A DNA stretch of 64,000 nucleotides from Paroedura picta. Its lineage: Eukaryota > Chordata > Lepidosauria > Squamata > Gekkonidae. The stretch covers positions 21,168,533 to 21,232,532 of the forward strand of contig NC_135369.1 in assembly GCF_049243985.1 (NCBI RefSeq), given 5' to 3'. The first letter of the stretch is position 1. Each line of letters begins with the position of its first letter. The notes beneath the pieces were generated by a model, which saw only the letters and a list, made by a program, of their open reading frames with translations, made no database searches and was not told the DNA's origin. Both the position numbers and the translations under genes were made by a program. Below are positions 30,211-63,798 of this stretch, one piece after another.

Positions 30211-31340
30211 CTTACGATACTTCCAGCTTGCCCTTGGCTGGTGTAGTACTCAGAGAGAAGCAGCTTTCAGTCGGAGCCTTGCTACCAAATGACACCCTGA
30301 TAAAATAATCCACTTCAGTGCTTCCTGCAAACCTGCATTCTTTACACCATACGATACGTGACAATGTATTCATCATTTGACTGGTATGTTCCTTCAAGCC
30401 ATATCTGATAAATACGCACAAGGGCTAGTTCTGTTCTTAACAGGGCAACAGTTCCAGAATAACACAATTTCTTTATGTGCCGTGTGAGCTGGCTGTTTGG
30501 CTTGCTTCCCCTGTGGCTGCGCCCTTGTGCAGAGATGAAAGATCACAGAGAAGCAGCTGCTATATTGCAGGGCCAAATCCGGCAGGAGTTTTAGGGGAAT
30601 GTCTTGCTTGCAAAGGGCCAGGAGTTCTGCAGCAGTAGGCATGTTGTAGACCGTTGAGCTTGCACACATTTCTAAAAAGTAAATTAACAATTCTTATATC
30701 CCAGGGTTAGAAATGCAAACCCAAGCAAATTGCAAACATGTATTTATTTAGGAGTGGTGAAACAGGTACGTAGTAGCGTGAAGGTTTTCAAAATGTCAGC
30801 CTGGCCTGGATCGGTTTCCAGCTGTAGCCAAATGTTATTTAACGACTAGCATGAGTACATTTATGGAAATAACTAACTTCCCAGTGTTATGCTTGTTATG
30901 GCTTGCACAAACAGGACAATGAGGCAGTAGGATGAACTGGACTGCTTTGGACTCTGTGTGCTTTGGCACGTTCCCCTATATTAAAAAAAAAATCCAGCAA
31001 ATAGGAAACCGACATTTGTTAAAGAGGTAAAAACTTTTACCTTGCTGTGCTAGGTTTCTCCTTGCACGGAGCTTTTTACGTGAAGGAACACTCAAAGCAG
31101 AAACTGACTCCTTATGGTCTAAAGCAGTGCATTTTGGCAAGCTGTACATCTCACACAACCCTCACCACCCAGTTCGGCTTCTTCTGAACCTCTTCCCCCC
31201 CACCTCAAATACTTTTGGTACAATTCCTATGGAAGTTGAATCATGTGGAGCTCCTTTTCCCTAGGGGAGCTAGGAGCCAGCATGAATCTGTGGCATTAGG
31301 GGCACCTGTACTCCAGGTCCTGATCACTCTTGGAATTGGA
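30211..31340. other. Unassigned intergenic stretch
   Basis: No gene or repeat family is recognised. Open frames of 60-98 codons have no familiar motifs. A short A-run lies near 30,981. Confidence 0.35.
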
Positions 31341-31344
31341 TCTT

Positions 31345-31500
31345 ATTCTGAGCTTTCTCTTTATTTGTTTATATACCGCCGCTCTCAAATGTCTTGCGGC
31401 GGTTTACAGAATTCATCAGAACAATAAAATCCCATAAAGCCCATTAAAAACGTAATTAAAAACAATATCACGGTGGCAGATAATAAATATATAACCCACT
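31345..31500 (-). repeat. LINE 3' tail, antisense
   Basis: CTTTATTTGTTTATATACCG followed by CCGCTCTCAAATGTCTTGCG is the antisense L2/CR1-like tail. Confidence 0.5.
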
Positions 31501-31939
31501 CCCCTCCCCCCGTCCAGCAAAGGTCCATCACTCTGGGAGCGAGGGACTTAGTTGGTTTCAGCTAGAGATCCACAGCTTTGATACGTCACACCTCCCCTCT
31601 TTCAGACCTGTCCCTGTGACAAAGTAAGCTCAGGCCTTTTGCAGCTTCTGCAGCTCAAAAGTGCTATTGAACGCCTGCTCCTTTCACATTCATGTGAAGC
31701 TGCTGTATATTGAATCACACCACTGGTGGTCCATCAGGTTCACTGCTGCTTACTCAGACCAGTAGGAGCTCTCCAGGGTCTCAGGGAGAGGTATTTCCTG
31801 GTGGTTTCAACTGGAGACGCTGGGGTGGGGGGTTGAACTTGGGGCCTTCTGCATGCAAAACAGGCTCTTCCATTGAGGGCTCTTACAGAGGGTTGGATCC
31901 ATGGATGTGTTTCTCCCAGTTCTAAGCATTTTCTCCTGA
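31501..31939. other. Unassigned intergenic stretch
   Basis: Part of it (about 31,680-31,910) has the style of a diverged L2/CR1 3' region, but I cannot place it firmly. Confidence 0.3.
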
Positions 31940-32167
31940 AGAGCCAGCCTGGTAGAGTGGGGGGCTCTCATCTGGAGAACAGGGTTTGATTCTCCACTCC
32001 TCCTCCACATGCATCCAGCTGGGTAACCTTGAGCCGGTTGCAGTTCTCTCAGAACTCTCAACTTCATCTACCTCACAGAGTGCCTGTTGTGGGGAGAGGA
32101 AGGGAAGGCAATTTTTAGCTGCTTTGAGACTCAGTAAATAGTGGGGTATAAAACACAGCTCTTCTTG
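31940..32167 (+). mobile_element. tRNA-derived SINE, type A
   Basis: GAGCCAGCCTGGTAGAGTGG, CTCACAGAGTGCCTGTTGTG and GGGGTATAAAACACAGCTC mark the start, middle and tail. Confidence 0.8.
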
Positions 32168-32294
32168 TGTCAGAGGAAAGTTCCTTGTACTATGAGACCC
32201 CCCACCCTGAAGTGGATCTAAGTCAGGAAATATTACACAGCAAAAGCTACATAATGCTAAGACTAACAACCCCCCCCCAATATATGGACTTTAG

Positions 32295-32705
32295 AGTTCT
32301 TCTGAATGTGCATGTAGCCACAAACCTCATTGTGTGACCTTGAGCTAATCATTGTCAGCCCAAACTACCTCACAGGGTTGTTGTGAATAAAAGACGGAGT
32401 ACTAGTACCCAACCCTGTACATTATTGTGGTGAATGGGCATAGGGTTTCCAAATCCCCATCATCCTATGGAACTAACTGGGCAAGCCCTGGTGATTACAC
32501 ATTGAACAGTTAAATTAATAGCCATCCTGTTACCGCACGTGGCTTTGAAGAGATGTCTCGGCTAGACTAAAACGATTTATCTGTATGCTAAAAGCAGCCT
32601 TCATCATTTTCAATTTCATCCTCACGACAGTCCTGTGTGGTAGGTTATGCCAAGCAGATCCTAGTCCAGCACTCTAGCCACTAGACTATGCTGTCTCTAG
32701 TTGAG
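32295..32705. repeat. Two degraded type B SINE pieces
   Basis: A plus-strand 3' piece (about 32,295-32,405, CTCACAGGGTTGTTGTGAAT) and a minus-strand piece (about 32,600-32,700, GATCCTAGTCCAGCACTC) are separated by unassigned DNA. Confidence 0.5.
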
Positions 32706-34365
32706 CTTTTAGTGCCGGTTACTGCTCCCCCAAATCCCGTTTGCTTCGGCTACAAGCAGGTGTACATGCAAGTTTGAGATGAAGCCAATATCTACAAAAT
32801 GGAAATTATCCAGTGGAAAATGATTTGCGTATGATCATACTATGAGTCCTTTGTTAATCTGCACATCTTCCTGCATCCCCCAAGGCATGCTGCAGGGTGT
32901 GAGACTGGGATATGATTCACATTGGCAGAGGGAAAGCTGGGGATGACTGGGATGGCAATTAGTGCATTCATTACTGCAGTGGGAGACTCCTAAATTACAT
33001 CTGCTCGTGTAAATAACTTCCTTGGCGCTATCCTGATACCAGATTACCCTACAGTGAAAGAACTCTACAGATGGGCAGATGGTTTGCAGTCCTGGCTTTT
33101 GGAGAATTGATTCCTGGCACAGGTTTATTTAAATCTTCCCAAATACTTTATATTCTGCAGCTCAGCCATTTGGCCTTCTAAACCTCTTTTGTCCATTGTT
33201 AAAAGCTTAAGTTGTCGGGCATGCTGGTTCATAAGAGAAATCTAAAAACCCAGAACACAATTCATACAACACCTTTTTATTAGGACCAAACAAACAGCAC
33301 ATAATGGTATGTAAGCTTCTGATTCTCCAAAACTCTTCTTTAGACTGGATGTTGTGTTTGTGTGTCCCCCATACACACACACACACACAAAAGGGATACT
33401 TAGCGATGAGTAAAGTCTTGGGGTAGCCTGCATTGTGTTTAGATGTTAGATGCGAAGCCGTTGCTGGTATCTGGCGACACCCAGCTTTTTCTGTGAGCAA
33501 GATCACACATAAAAATTACATTATACCTGCCTGTGCATTTCCAAGGGTTATCAGTAACCCCGGAATTTTGTTGTTGGGACAGGATTGGACTGTTTTTTAA
33601 CTGGGAAGGAAATAAGCTTTCTTCACATGCTCAGAGACCTGCATTCCTTGACACAGGAACGGTATTACAAAGTAGTTATTAGAACCAGATACCAGCCTGC
33701 ATGAAACTGGGTATCCATTTCTCTCTCCCCTTGAGACCCACCTCCTCCTGATTACAAAGGATGTAAACATACTGAAAACAAAGGAAGCAACTTCAAAATA
33801 CCATAAATCTTACTCTAGGGTTCTTCCTGATGTTCCATGGACATTACAGAAAGGAGAAACAAGAAGCAGAGATCTCAGGGAGGAGATGGAACAGAGCAGA
33901 AGAGAGTTGATGTCAGGAAGGGGTTAACAATTTCAGCTTGTAGTTTCCCATCCCTTTTCCTTCTCAGCCTATCAAGGCAAAAGCGACCTGAATTTCCCTT
34001 TAAGCTCTGCAAGGAAAAGGGCTTGAGCTTTATATTAAAAACAACAATTAAGAATTGTAAGGGTAATTGTATTTTGGGAGGGGTATTGCTTCCTGCATTT
34101 ACAGGGCTGGTATTACTCTGTGCGTCTTAAAGAAAGTTCAAAATAAACATGGACTATGTAAAACTGTATGGCTTTATTTAGTAGTGTGGAAAAGACATTC
34201 CAGCCATGTTGGTCAAATATTTTTGCTTTTTACCCCTCCTTTGGACCAGTGTCATGAGTAGTTCACTAAAAACTTCAGTCATTTGCCAACAAGTTGTAAA
34301 AGCAACTCAAGACATTTGCAAAATATTGTAGGTCATTCCATGTATCCTTTCCCCCTCCCATGATG
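32706..34365. other. Unassigned intergenic stretch
   Basis: It contains a CA-type microsatellite at about 33,371-33,389 and no recognised gene. Confidence 0.35.
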
Positions 34366-34580
34366 TTATATGAAAACCGCCCTGAGCCGTATGGAAGGGC
34401 GGTATAAAAATCAAATAAATAATAAGAGAGAGCTATTGCTTTTCTATGGTTCTCCATAACCTTTTCTGCTTCTCCAGAAAACTAAAGGTGACTCGGAGTA
34501 AAAATAATGTCATAAAATCATTAAAACAACGAACAGAAATAAAATAAGCCATGATCACAAAAAAAAAAAAAAAAAAACCA
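34366..34580. repeat. LINE tail piece and poly-A run
   Basis: GAAAACCGCCCTGAGCCGTA and GGGCGGTATAAAAATCAAAT form an L2/CR1-like 3' end (plus). A run of about 19 A residues sits at 34,559-34,577. Confidence 0.5.
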
Positions 34581-34908
34581 GCATAAAATCCACATTCAGC
34601 ATCCTAAAATGAAAACAGTCCAGGCTAGAATCTGACCACAAAAAAGATAGAACCCTTAAGTGAAGTCTGAGAAGTGATTTGTCCTGGCAACTAAAACACA
34701 GAAGCACAGGTGAGTCTCAAGAAGGTAATTTCATCTGTAAATGCCCTTCCACTGGAGTCAGTCCCTGGGTCTGCAAATATCAGCACTGCCTGTTCTGACA
34801 GCATCTCCTCAAAGTGTCAAGGTAGGAGATCCTGGCATCCTCCTGGAGGGGCCTAGAGTTCTCCCAAAATTACAACTGATCTCCAAACTACAGAGAATGA
34901 AGTGGCAG

Positions 34909-35493
34909 ATTTGGAGGACACCCTGTGAGGTAGGTGAGAGAGCCCTGACAGAACTGCCCTGTGAGAACATCTCTAAGAGAACTGTGATGAACCCAAGGTC
35001 ACCCAATATGTGGAGGAGTGGGGAATCAAGCCTGGTTGGCCAAATTAGAAGCCACTGCTCTTAACCACTTCACCATGCCGGCGCCCAGTATGAAACAGCA
35101 GGCTGTGCTGGACTGGGAGCCAGTGTGGTGTAGCGGTTAGGAGTGCTGACTTCTTATCTGGTGAGCTGGGCTTGATTCCCAGCTCCTCTGCATGCAGCCA
35201 GCTGGATGGGTGACCTTGGGCTGTTCTGACTGAGCAGGAATATCAGGGCTCTCTCAGCCCCACCTACCTCACAGGGTGCCTGTTGTGGGGAGAGGAAGGT
35301 AAGGCGATTGTAAGCCACTTTGAGACTCCTTCTGGTAGAGAAAGTGGCATATAAGAACCAACCACTCTTCTTCTACCTCACAGGGTGTCTGTTTTGGGGA
35401 GAGTAAAGGCACGCGATTGTAAGCCGCTCTGCGATTCCTTTTGGTGGAGACAAGCGGCATACAAGAGCCAGCTCTGCCTCTTCTTCCTCCTCT
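34909..35493. repeat. SINE cluster upstream of CTSF
   Basis: Three type A SINE pieces lie in a row: about 34,909-35,088 (minus), 35,118-35,374 (plus) and 35,376-35,493 (plus, 3' part only). The last ends about 440 bp before the CTSF start codon and borders the CpG island. Confidence 0.8.
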
Positions 35494-35935
35494 GGGTGCT
35501 GGTGGCCCGCTCTGCCAGCTTTCTTCCACGCCGAGCCCCTTCCCCGGATCAGAGGCCGGCGGAGAAGCCTCCCAGCCCTTCGCCTCCCTCGCTCTGGACC
35601 ACAACGCAGGTCTTCCCGAACCCGACCTTCGTTTCGCCGCTGCAGACCCGCCCGGCGGCCGCCCTGCAACCAGCGTGCTCCCGAACGGGCTGGAGGCTTT
35701 TCCGTATAACGTTCCTCCCGAAGGGACTGAAACCGGTTCGGCTTCTCTTTCCCCATTTCAGGCGCGACGACGCCCGGCTCCCCACAGCCCCAGGCCCAGG
35801 AGCGGCGACGCCAGCGCGGGGCGGGGAGGGGCGGGGCTTGTGGCGAGGCCCCTCCCACCGCCGGTGGCGCCCCGCCGCTTTCCCCTCAGCCGGCCGAACG
35901 TCAAAACAGAAATCTCCTGCTCAGCCGGAGAGACG

Positions 35936-57479
<21,544 letters not shown>

Positions 57480-59160
57480 GTGCCTCTCCGTTTCCTCCGT
57501 GTCAGAATCCTCTCCTCCACCAACTCGTCATGTGGGCACTGATAAGTCTTCCTTGATCCGGTTACCCCAGCAAGGGATTTCCTATCACCTTTTCAAAATG
57601 GGTCTGATGCACGCTGGGAAGATCTGGTCTCTTCTCCCCCCCCCCCCTTGCCCTAAAATGCACTGGCTCCAGTTCCCTTGCAGAGCTGAGGGAGTTACAT
57701 CCCTCGCGGGCAGCTAAGGGGGTCCTGGCAGGACTGGTATTAGGTCCTCTCTCTCCCTCCCCCAGCAGGTGTAGATTCCTTTCTGGTGTGTGTCTGTGTG
57801 TCGGGTGACTTTTGGGGTCTGGAAGGGAGGACATAAGTGGTAGTGAGTGAGACTTTCTCTTTGCAAGTAGCTAGTCCAGTTCTGCATTTTCTGCTAGTCC
57901 AAGTTCTGCTTCTTCCCCAATTCTGTTTTATTTATTTGAAGGCAGAAAGATTTGTTGTTTCTTAACACCAGGGAGGCCTCTCGCTCTGCAGCAGGGCTTA
58001 TTCATTGCCTGCGGCTGCTCCCAGGCATCTCCGCTTCCTAGGATCTTACATATCAGGGTTTGGGAAGGCTTTGTCTTGAGTCTCAGGAGAGCCTTTCAGT
58101 CGGAAGGTCTGGGCCAGATCTGGCTCTGCACGAAGCAGCCTCCTCATCTGTGTGTGTCTGAAAATTGAGCTTGGCTGCTCTTGAGAACCTCTCCTGGTCC
58201 TTTTCTAGATTCCCTGTTCTTGCTGTATAAATAAGTTTGGAAGTGAACATCCCCTCATTTATGGAGTTCAAGGGGGATTAAATTCTGGCACCACTTTGTT
58301 CTGAACCAAACACTACTTTGTGTAGAAATGGCAAAGGGGACCTCTTATCTGTCACATTCCCCCCCCCCCAATTATCTCTCTTTTTTCCCTGGGTAGCAAC
58401 ACTGAAAGGCAAGGTCCCCTATGATTAAGGGGGCGGTCCTGTTTCCGTTAGGTCAGACCAACATGAACTTTGGAAAGACTTGAGGAAAAGGTCATAGGAA
58501 CTTGGAGTCAGGGGACTCCATCTCCACTGTTGGCTGCTTCTCCTCCAAATGCACTGGGAAGTAGTGCCTCTAGTATTAAGAGTCCAACCTCCAATACCTC
58601 CCACCCCAGTTCTGCAGGCCTAGTATTAACATGCAGTTGGTTGTTGTGGGGGGGGGGGGGGCAGTAAGGAAGTGTAGGAGCTGGGCAATTCTCCACTCAT
58701 CTCTTCATCGTGACCAGGCCTGAGCACTGCTCCAGCTGCCGCAGTGCATGTTTCTGCCTTGCCCTCCCCTGCCCCCCCTGCTTGGGGTCTGGTGGTTTGG
58801 TGTTGTTTTTAAAACATAAACATGGCTCAACTGGACTGTGGGTTTTCTTTAAGTGACTGCACTAATTCTTCCGTTTCTGAAAGAAAATGTTATGGAAACG
58901 ACGTGTTACAAAGGGCGGTCGTAAAGTGTTTCCTTCCGCTTCACCTGATACCTCTTCAAAGGTTGGAGTCTGTTCCTTTCTTCCTTTTTCTGAAATCTCT
59001 GAGCTCGGTGCTGAAGTGGCTAGGATCCTGGGCGAGAAGAGGACAATTCCAAAAGACTCGTTGCTCGATGCTGTGGATCTAGCCTGTCCTGAGCCACGGC
59101 ACTTGGTCTTCTGTTGTTCCACTTTAATAAAAGCCAATGTCCTAGACTTGCCCAGTGTCT
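57480..59160 (+). other. CTSF: CTSF 3' UTR
   Basis: About 1.65 kb between the stop codon and the first convincing poly(A) signal. It includes a C-run near 57,640 and G-runs near 58,650. No other coding sequence is seen. A shorter 3' UTR cannot be excluded. Confidence 0.55.
59126..59131 (+). terminator. CTSF: CTSF poly(A) signal
   Basis: AATAAA, followed about 25 bp later by the GU-rich GTGTCTGTGGTGTCATGTG. Confidence 0.7.
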
Positions 59161-59467
59161 GTGGTGTCATGTGACCGGAGGCCTTATGCGTATGGGGCGG
59201 GGGTGGGGCCACCTGTGCTGTTATTTGGTCAGACTACTGAAGCTGGTCTGCCTGTGAACCTCAGTCTCCCAACTGCTATGGGATCCTGAGTGGTGATGCT
59301 GTGTGTGGAGGTGTTTACACTATCTCCTCTGCTGGGCCAGCCTGGTTCCTGAAGCAGCTTTATCCACCGTGCTTCCCAATAGCGTTTTCCTGCAGCCAGT
59401 GGAAGTCACTTAATGTTTATCTTGTGTGTCAAGCATTCTCAGGTCCCAGCTGCCTCATGGGGTTTTC

Positions 59468-60775
59468 ATAGAATCATAGAATCATAGAGTTGGAAGGGGC
59501 CATACAGGCCATCTAGTCCAACCCCCTGCTCAACGCAGGATCAGCCCTAAGCATCCTAAAGCATCCAAGAAAAGTGGGTATCCAGCCTTTGCTTGAAGAC
59601 TGCCAGTGAGGGGGAGCTCACCACCTCCTTAGGCAGCCTATTCCACTGCTGAACTACTCTGACTGTGAAAAACTTTTTCCTGATATCTAGCCTATATCGT
59701 TGTACTTGAAGTTTAAACCCATTACTGCGTGTCCTCTCCTCTGCAGCCAGCAGAAACAGCATTCTGCCCTCCTCCAAGTGACAACCTTTCAAATACTTAA
59801 AGAGGGCTATCATGTCCCCTCTCAACTTCCTTTTCTCCAGGCTGAACATTCCCAAGTCCCTCAACCTATCTTCATAGGGCTTGGTCCCTTGGCCCCAGAT
59901 CATCTTCGTCGCTCTCCTCTGTACCCTTTCAATTTTATCTACGTCCTTCTTGAAGTGAGGCCTCCAGAACTGCACACAGTACTCCAGGTGTGGTCTGACC
60001 AGTGCCGTATACAATGGGACTATGACATCTTGTGATTTTGATGTGATGCCCCTGTTGATACAGCCCAAAATGGCATTTGCCTTTTTTACCGCTGCATCAC
60101 ACTGCCTGCTCATGTTTAGTTTACAGTCCACAAGTACCCCAAGGTCTCGTTCACACACAGTGCTACCTAGAAGCGTATCCCCCATCCAGTAGGCATGCTT
60201 TTCATTTTTCTGACCCAGATGCAGAACTTTACACTTATCTTTATTAAATTGCATCTTGTTCTCATTTGCCCATTTTTCCATTGTGTTCAGATCTCGTTGA
60301 ACTCTGTCTCTATCTTCCGGAGTATTTGCCAGTCCTCCCAATTTGGTGTCATCTGCAAACTTGATGAGTAGTCCCTCCACCCCCTCATCTAGATCATTAA
60401 TAAATATGTTAAAAAGTACTGGGCCGAGCACCGAGCCCTGAGGTACCCCGCTACTCACCTCTCTCCAGTCTGATGAAACACCATTGACATCAACTCTTTG
60501 AGTGCGGTTCTCTAACCAATTACCTATCCACCTAACTATCTGAAAATCCAGATTGCAGTCCTTCAACTTATCCATCAGAACATCATGGGAAACCTTGTCA
60601 AAAGCTTTACTAAAATCCAAGTAAATGACATCAACCGAATTTCCCTGATCCAGCAAACCTGTTACTTGGTCAAAAAAGGAAACCAGGTTGGTCTGGCAGG
60701 ACCTGTTGGAGACAAATCCATGCTGACTTCCTTGGATCACCAAATTGTTTTCATGGCAACAGGCTAACAGAGATG
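59468..60775 (-). repeat. CR1 LINE, 3' half with long open frame
   Basis: A 395-codon frame (60,743-59,556) encodes most of a CR1 reverse transcriptase: LDFSKAFDKVSHD, GVPQGSVLGPVLFNIFIND, FADDTKLGG with the catalytic Asp pair, and the C-terminal block to FSWML. It lacks the endonuclease and the start of the reverse transcriptase, so it is 5'-truncated and cannot move itself. The 3' end is the repeated GAATCATA tail at 59,468-59,487 (antisense). The uninterrupted frame suggests a young insertion. Confidence 0.95.
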
Positions 60776-60868
60776 GTTTGCTGCTGCCTGCCTCTGTCGC
60801 AAGCCTGGATTTCCTTGGTGGTCTCCCATCCGAGTACTAACCAGAGCTGGCTCTGCTTAGCTCTAGCT

Positions 60869-61187
60869 TCTCAACCAGGGTTTTGTGAAACCCTGGGGCT
60901 TCTTGGCAACCCTGGAAGGGTTTCTTGAATGGGTGGGAATTAATTTTTAAATATATTTTTAAAATGTGGTGACCATGATCTGGTGGTGACCATGATTACC
61001 CACCCCCTCCTCCCCAAATGGCCAATGAGGGGCCTGGAGGGGGTGGGAAAGTAGGGCTCCCAGGTGGTCATGTCCACAGCTCTGCTTCCCAACCATATTC
61101 TGCACAATTGCGCCACTTCTAGAGTTTCTCGAAGCCTGAAGAATGTTTCAGGGTTTTCTCAATGGTAAAAAAGGTTGAGAAAGGCTG
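60869..61187 (-). mobile_element. hAT MITE of the AGCCT family
   Basis: The minus-strand copy begins with CAGCCTTTCTCAACC at 61,187 and ends near CTTCTCAACCAGGG at 60,869. The target duplication is not clear. Confidence 0.75.
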
Positions 61188-61338
61188 TCTTGGCTTCTAA
61201 AACCTGGTGAGATCAGTCTGGCCTGGGTCATCCAGCTCAGACTTTATCTTGGATTTGATTAATGTGGGATGAAAGATGGTTCTGAATGAAGTCGGCTTCC
61301 GGCTACAGGCCTTTAAAATAAGTGATGATGGGTTGCAC

Positions 61339-61642
61339 CAATGGTCCCCAACCTTTTCATCACCGGGGACCACTCAATGCCTTTTACTGAGGCCCGGTGG
61401 GGGGGGGTAGTTTACTCCTCTACTCTCAACCACTGCCCTAGCACTCTGTGATCGCCATGGTAATGTTTAAACATCCCTTCAAAATAAGATACAGACATGC
61501 CACAACAATGAAGTGTGTTGTAAAGGGCTGGGGGGGATGAAGTAAAGGGCCGGGGGGGGGGAGAGAAGGCGTCCTTCGGGGCCCACCTCCAGTTAGTCGA
61601 AGGACCACATGTGGTCCGCAGCCCACAGGTTGGGGATCACTA
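61339..61642 (+). mobile_element. hAT-type MITE, CAGTGGTCCCC family
   Basis: CAATGGTCCCCAACCTTTTC at the left, GGTTGGGGATCACTA at the right, with GGTTGCAC / GATTGCAC (61,331-61,338 and 61,643-61,650) as an 8-bp duplication with one change. Confidence 0.85.
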
Positions 61643-61752
61643 GATTGCACAATTCACCTATTTAAAAAAAACAATGGATGTTCTTATCTGTTCTAGGATT
61701 GCTGCCACAGATCTAATTTAATAAAGTTGGCAGTCATTATAGGGATGTAATA

Positions 61753-62044
61753 GAGCCTCTTGTGGCGCAGAGTGGTAAGGCAGCTGACATGCAGTCTGAA
61801 AGCTCTGCCCATGAGGCTGGGAGTTCAATCCCAGCAGCCGGCTCAAGGTTGACTCAGCCTTCCATCCTTCTGAGGTCGGTAAAATGAGTACCCAGCTTGC
61901 TGGCGGAGGGGGGGGGTAAACGGTAATGGCTGGGGAAGGTACTGGCAAACCACCCCGTACCGAGTCTGCCATGAAAACGCTGGAGGGCGTCACCCCAAGG
62001 GTCAGACGTGACTCGGTGCTTGCACAGGGGATACCTTTACCTTT
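61753..62044 (+). mobile_element. Sauria-type tRNA SINE, complete
   Basis: Same family as at 2,347, ending in ATACCTTTACCTTT. The 15-bp target-site duplication is TATAGGGATGTAATA / TATAGAGATGTAATA with one change. Confidence 0.9.
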
Positions 62045-62059
62045 TATAGAGATGTAATA

Positions 62060-62885
62060 CAACATAACTATAATAAAGAGTTGTCTGTCCGTGGTACATG
62101 TCATTCCTCAGCCCACAAAGCCAGCAGCCTCAAAATCAGCTTTCAGAATGGCCCCGGACATTGCAGTGCCAAACATGAAGGGGATTAGATCATCCGGACT
62201 GGCATAATCACTCTATGTCCTTTGCTTGGGGCATCGGCGGTTGAAGGAACAATTAATCCCCAAAATAAAGCCAGGCATGTGGAATTCAGATCACTGGTCC
62301 AAGTTGTCTCTGCTCTCTCCCTTCCCCCACAAAGCTATTCACATTGAAAGGCATAACTCACCCCAAAATGAAGCCAGGAACCTAGACATTGGGCCACAGC
62401 CTTCTGAATGATTTGGGGGCTCTGCTTTGACAATTATGAAGAGAAATTGGAATATCCTGGCCAGGGCAGTGTGCGTAATCCCCCCCCCCCCCACACACAC
62501 ACAAATTCCTGCCTTAGCTGGCTGCAGCTGTCTGCTGATGACTTCCAGCAACCTCAGCAAGGGCCCTTGGAGGCCGGTGAGAAGCAGAGGTGGCCTCTCC
62601 AGAGCCTTCCTTGGGGGCCTCCCTTCCAAGCACCAACCTTTCTTCGCTTTCTGGACCTGACAAGACCAGGCTATATTGTATCCCCTTCCGTGGCAGGCCT
62701 AACTCACTAGAAAATAAAGCCAGAAATCTCAGCCACTGACTTCAGGATGATTGTGCGAACTGCAGTGCCCCAAAATCGTGGCACAGATTATCTGACAAGC
62801 CAACAAGGACAGGCTGTACAGACAGGGAGGGTGGGATCTCCTCTAACAAAACCAAGGAGTCATAACAGCTTCCCGTAGCTGTCAC
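62060..62885. other. Unassigned stretch
   Basis: No gene or repeat is recognised. A C-run and a short CA repeat lie at about 62,480-62,500. Confidence 0.35.
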
Positions 62886-62889
62886 AGCC

Positions 62890-63100
62890 TGTGCGCTGTA
62901 GTGGTTATAGAGAGATGCTGCGAGACCTGGGTTTAAACCCTGATGCTGCGCTGGAAGGTTGCCTGGTGACACTGGACCAGTCACCCCTCTCAGCTAGGCC
63001 TACCTCACAGAGTTGTTGTGAAGATGAACTGGAGGATGGAAGAACAATGCAAGTGGCTTTGGGTCTTCTTTGGGGAGAAAGGTGGGAGACGACATTTGTT
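62890..63100 (+). mobile_element. SINE, MIR-like type B
   Basis: GCGCTGTAGTGGTTATAGAG, GGGTTTAAACCCTG at the B-box and CACAGAGTTGTTGTGAAG mark it. Confidence 0.75.
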
Positions 63101-63790
63101 ATATGTCTCATTCTGGCCATAGTTTGCCATAAAGGGTAATTTCTCTTGCTGTTGCTTCATCTGGTATTGCTGCCGCTCTTCTGGCAGGAGGCGCAAGGAC
63201 AGAGTAGCAGGATTCACGAGCAGAGCTCCTACTACATTCAATATCACAGACTCCTACTCCGTTACTCATGAGAGAGCAACCCAAACAGTCATTTATTCTT
63301 GATCAGCTTAGCCAGCCGAATCAGCAGCAGCCTGGCATAATTTGTTAGGACTTTTTTGACTAGACTTGGCCTTTAGTCTCCCCAGAAAAGTAAGAGTCGC
63401 AGAGTTTTTGCAGAGCATTGGCAAAGGTTACCTTTTGTGGATTAGGCACAGATCCAGACCCACAGTGCTTTGAGGTTTAAAAGGAATAATCTTTACTAGA
63501 AAGATAATATATGAATATATATCATATTCATTTGCTTCAGTCAACTCACTGAAGCAGTGCACAAAAGTTTAGAAAGTAGTTACAAAGAAAGACACTGCAT
63601 GCCCCTATGGCTGGGCTGCAAGCAGGGCTACATACCTACACAGCAAATAGAGAGCGCTGATAAGTAATGAAGGAGCCTTCCTCCTAGCAAGGTGCAGATC
63701 CTTGTCTTTTTGAAGAACAGGAAGTAGGAAGTGCCCCAACTTAAACAAAGGGATTTTCCAGGCATATGTGCCTGGTAATTTTCATTCCAC
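63101..63790. other. Unassigned stretch
   Basis: AT-rich near 63,505-63,530, with no recognised gene or repeat. Confidence 0.3.
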
Positions 63791-63798
63791 ATGGCTTG

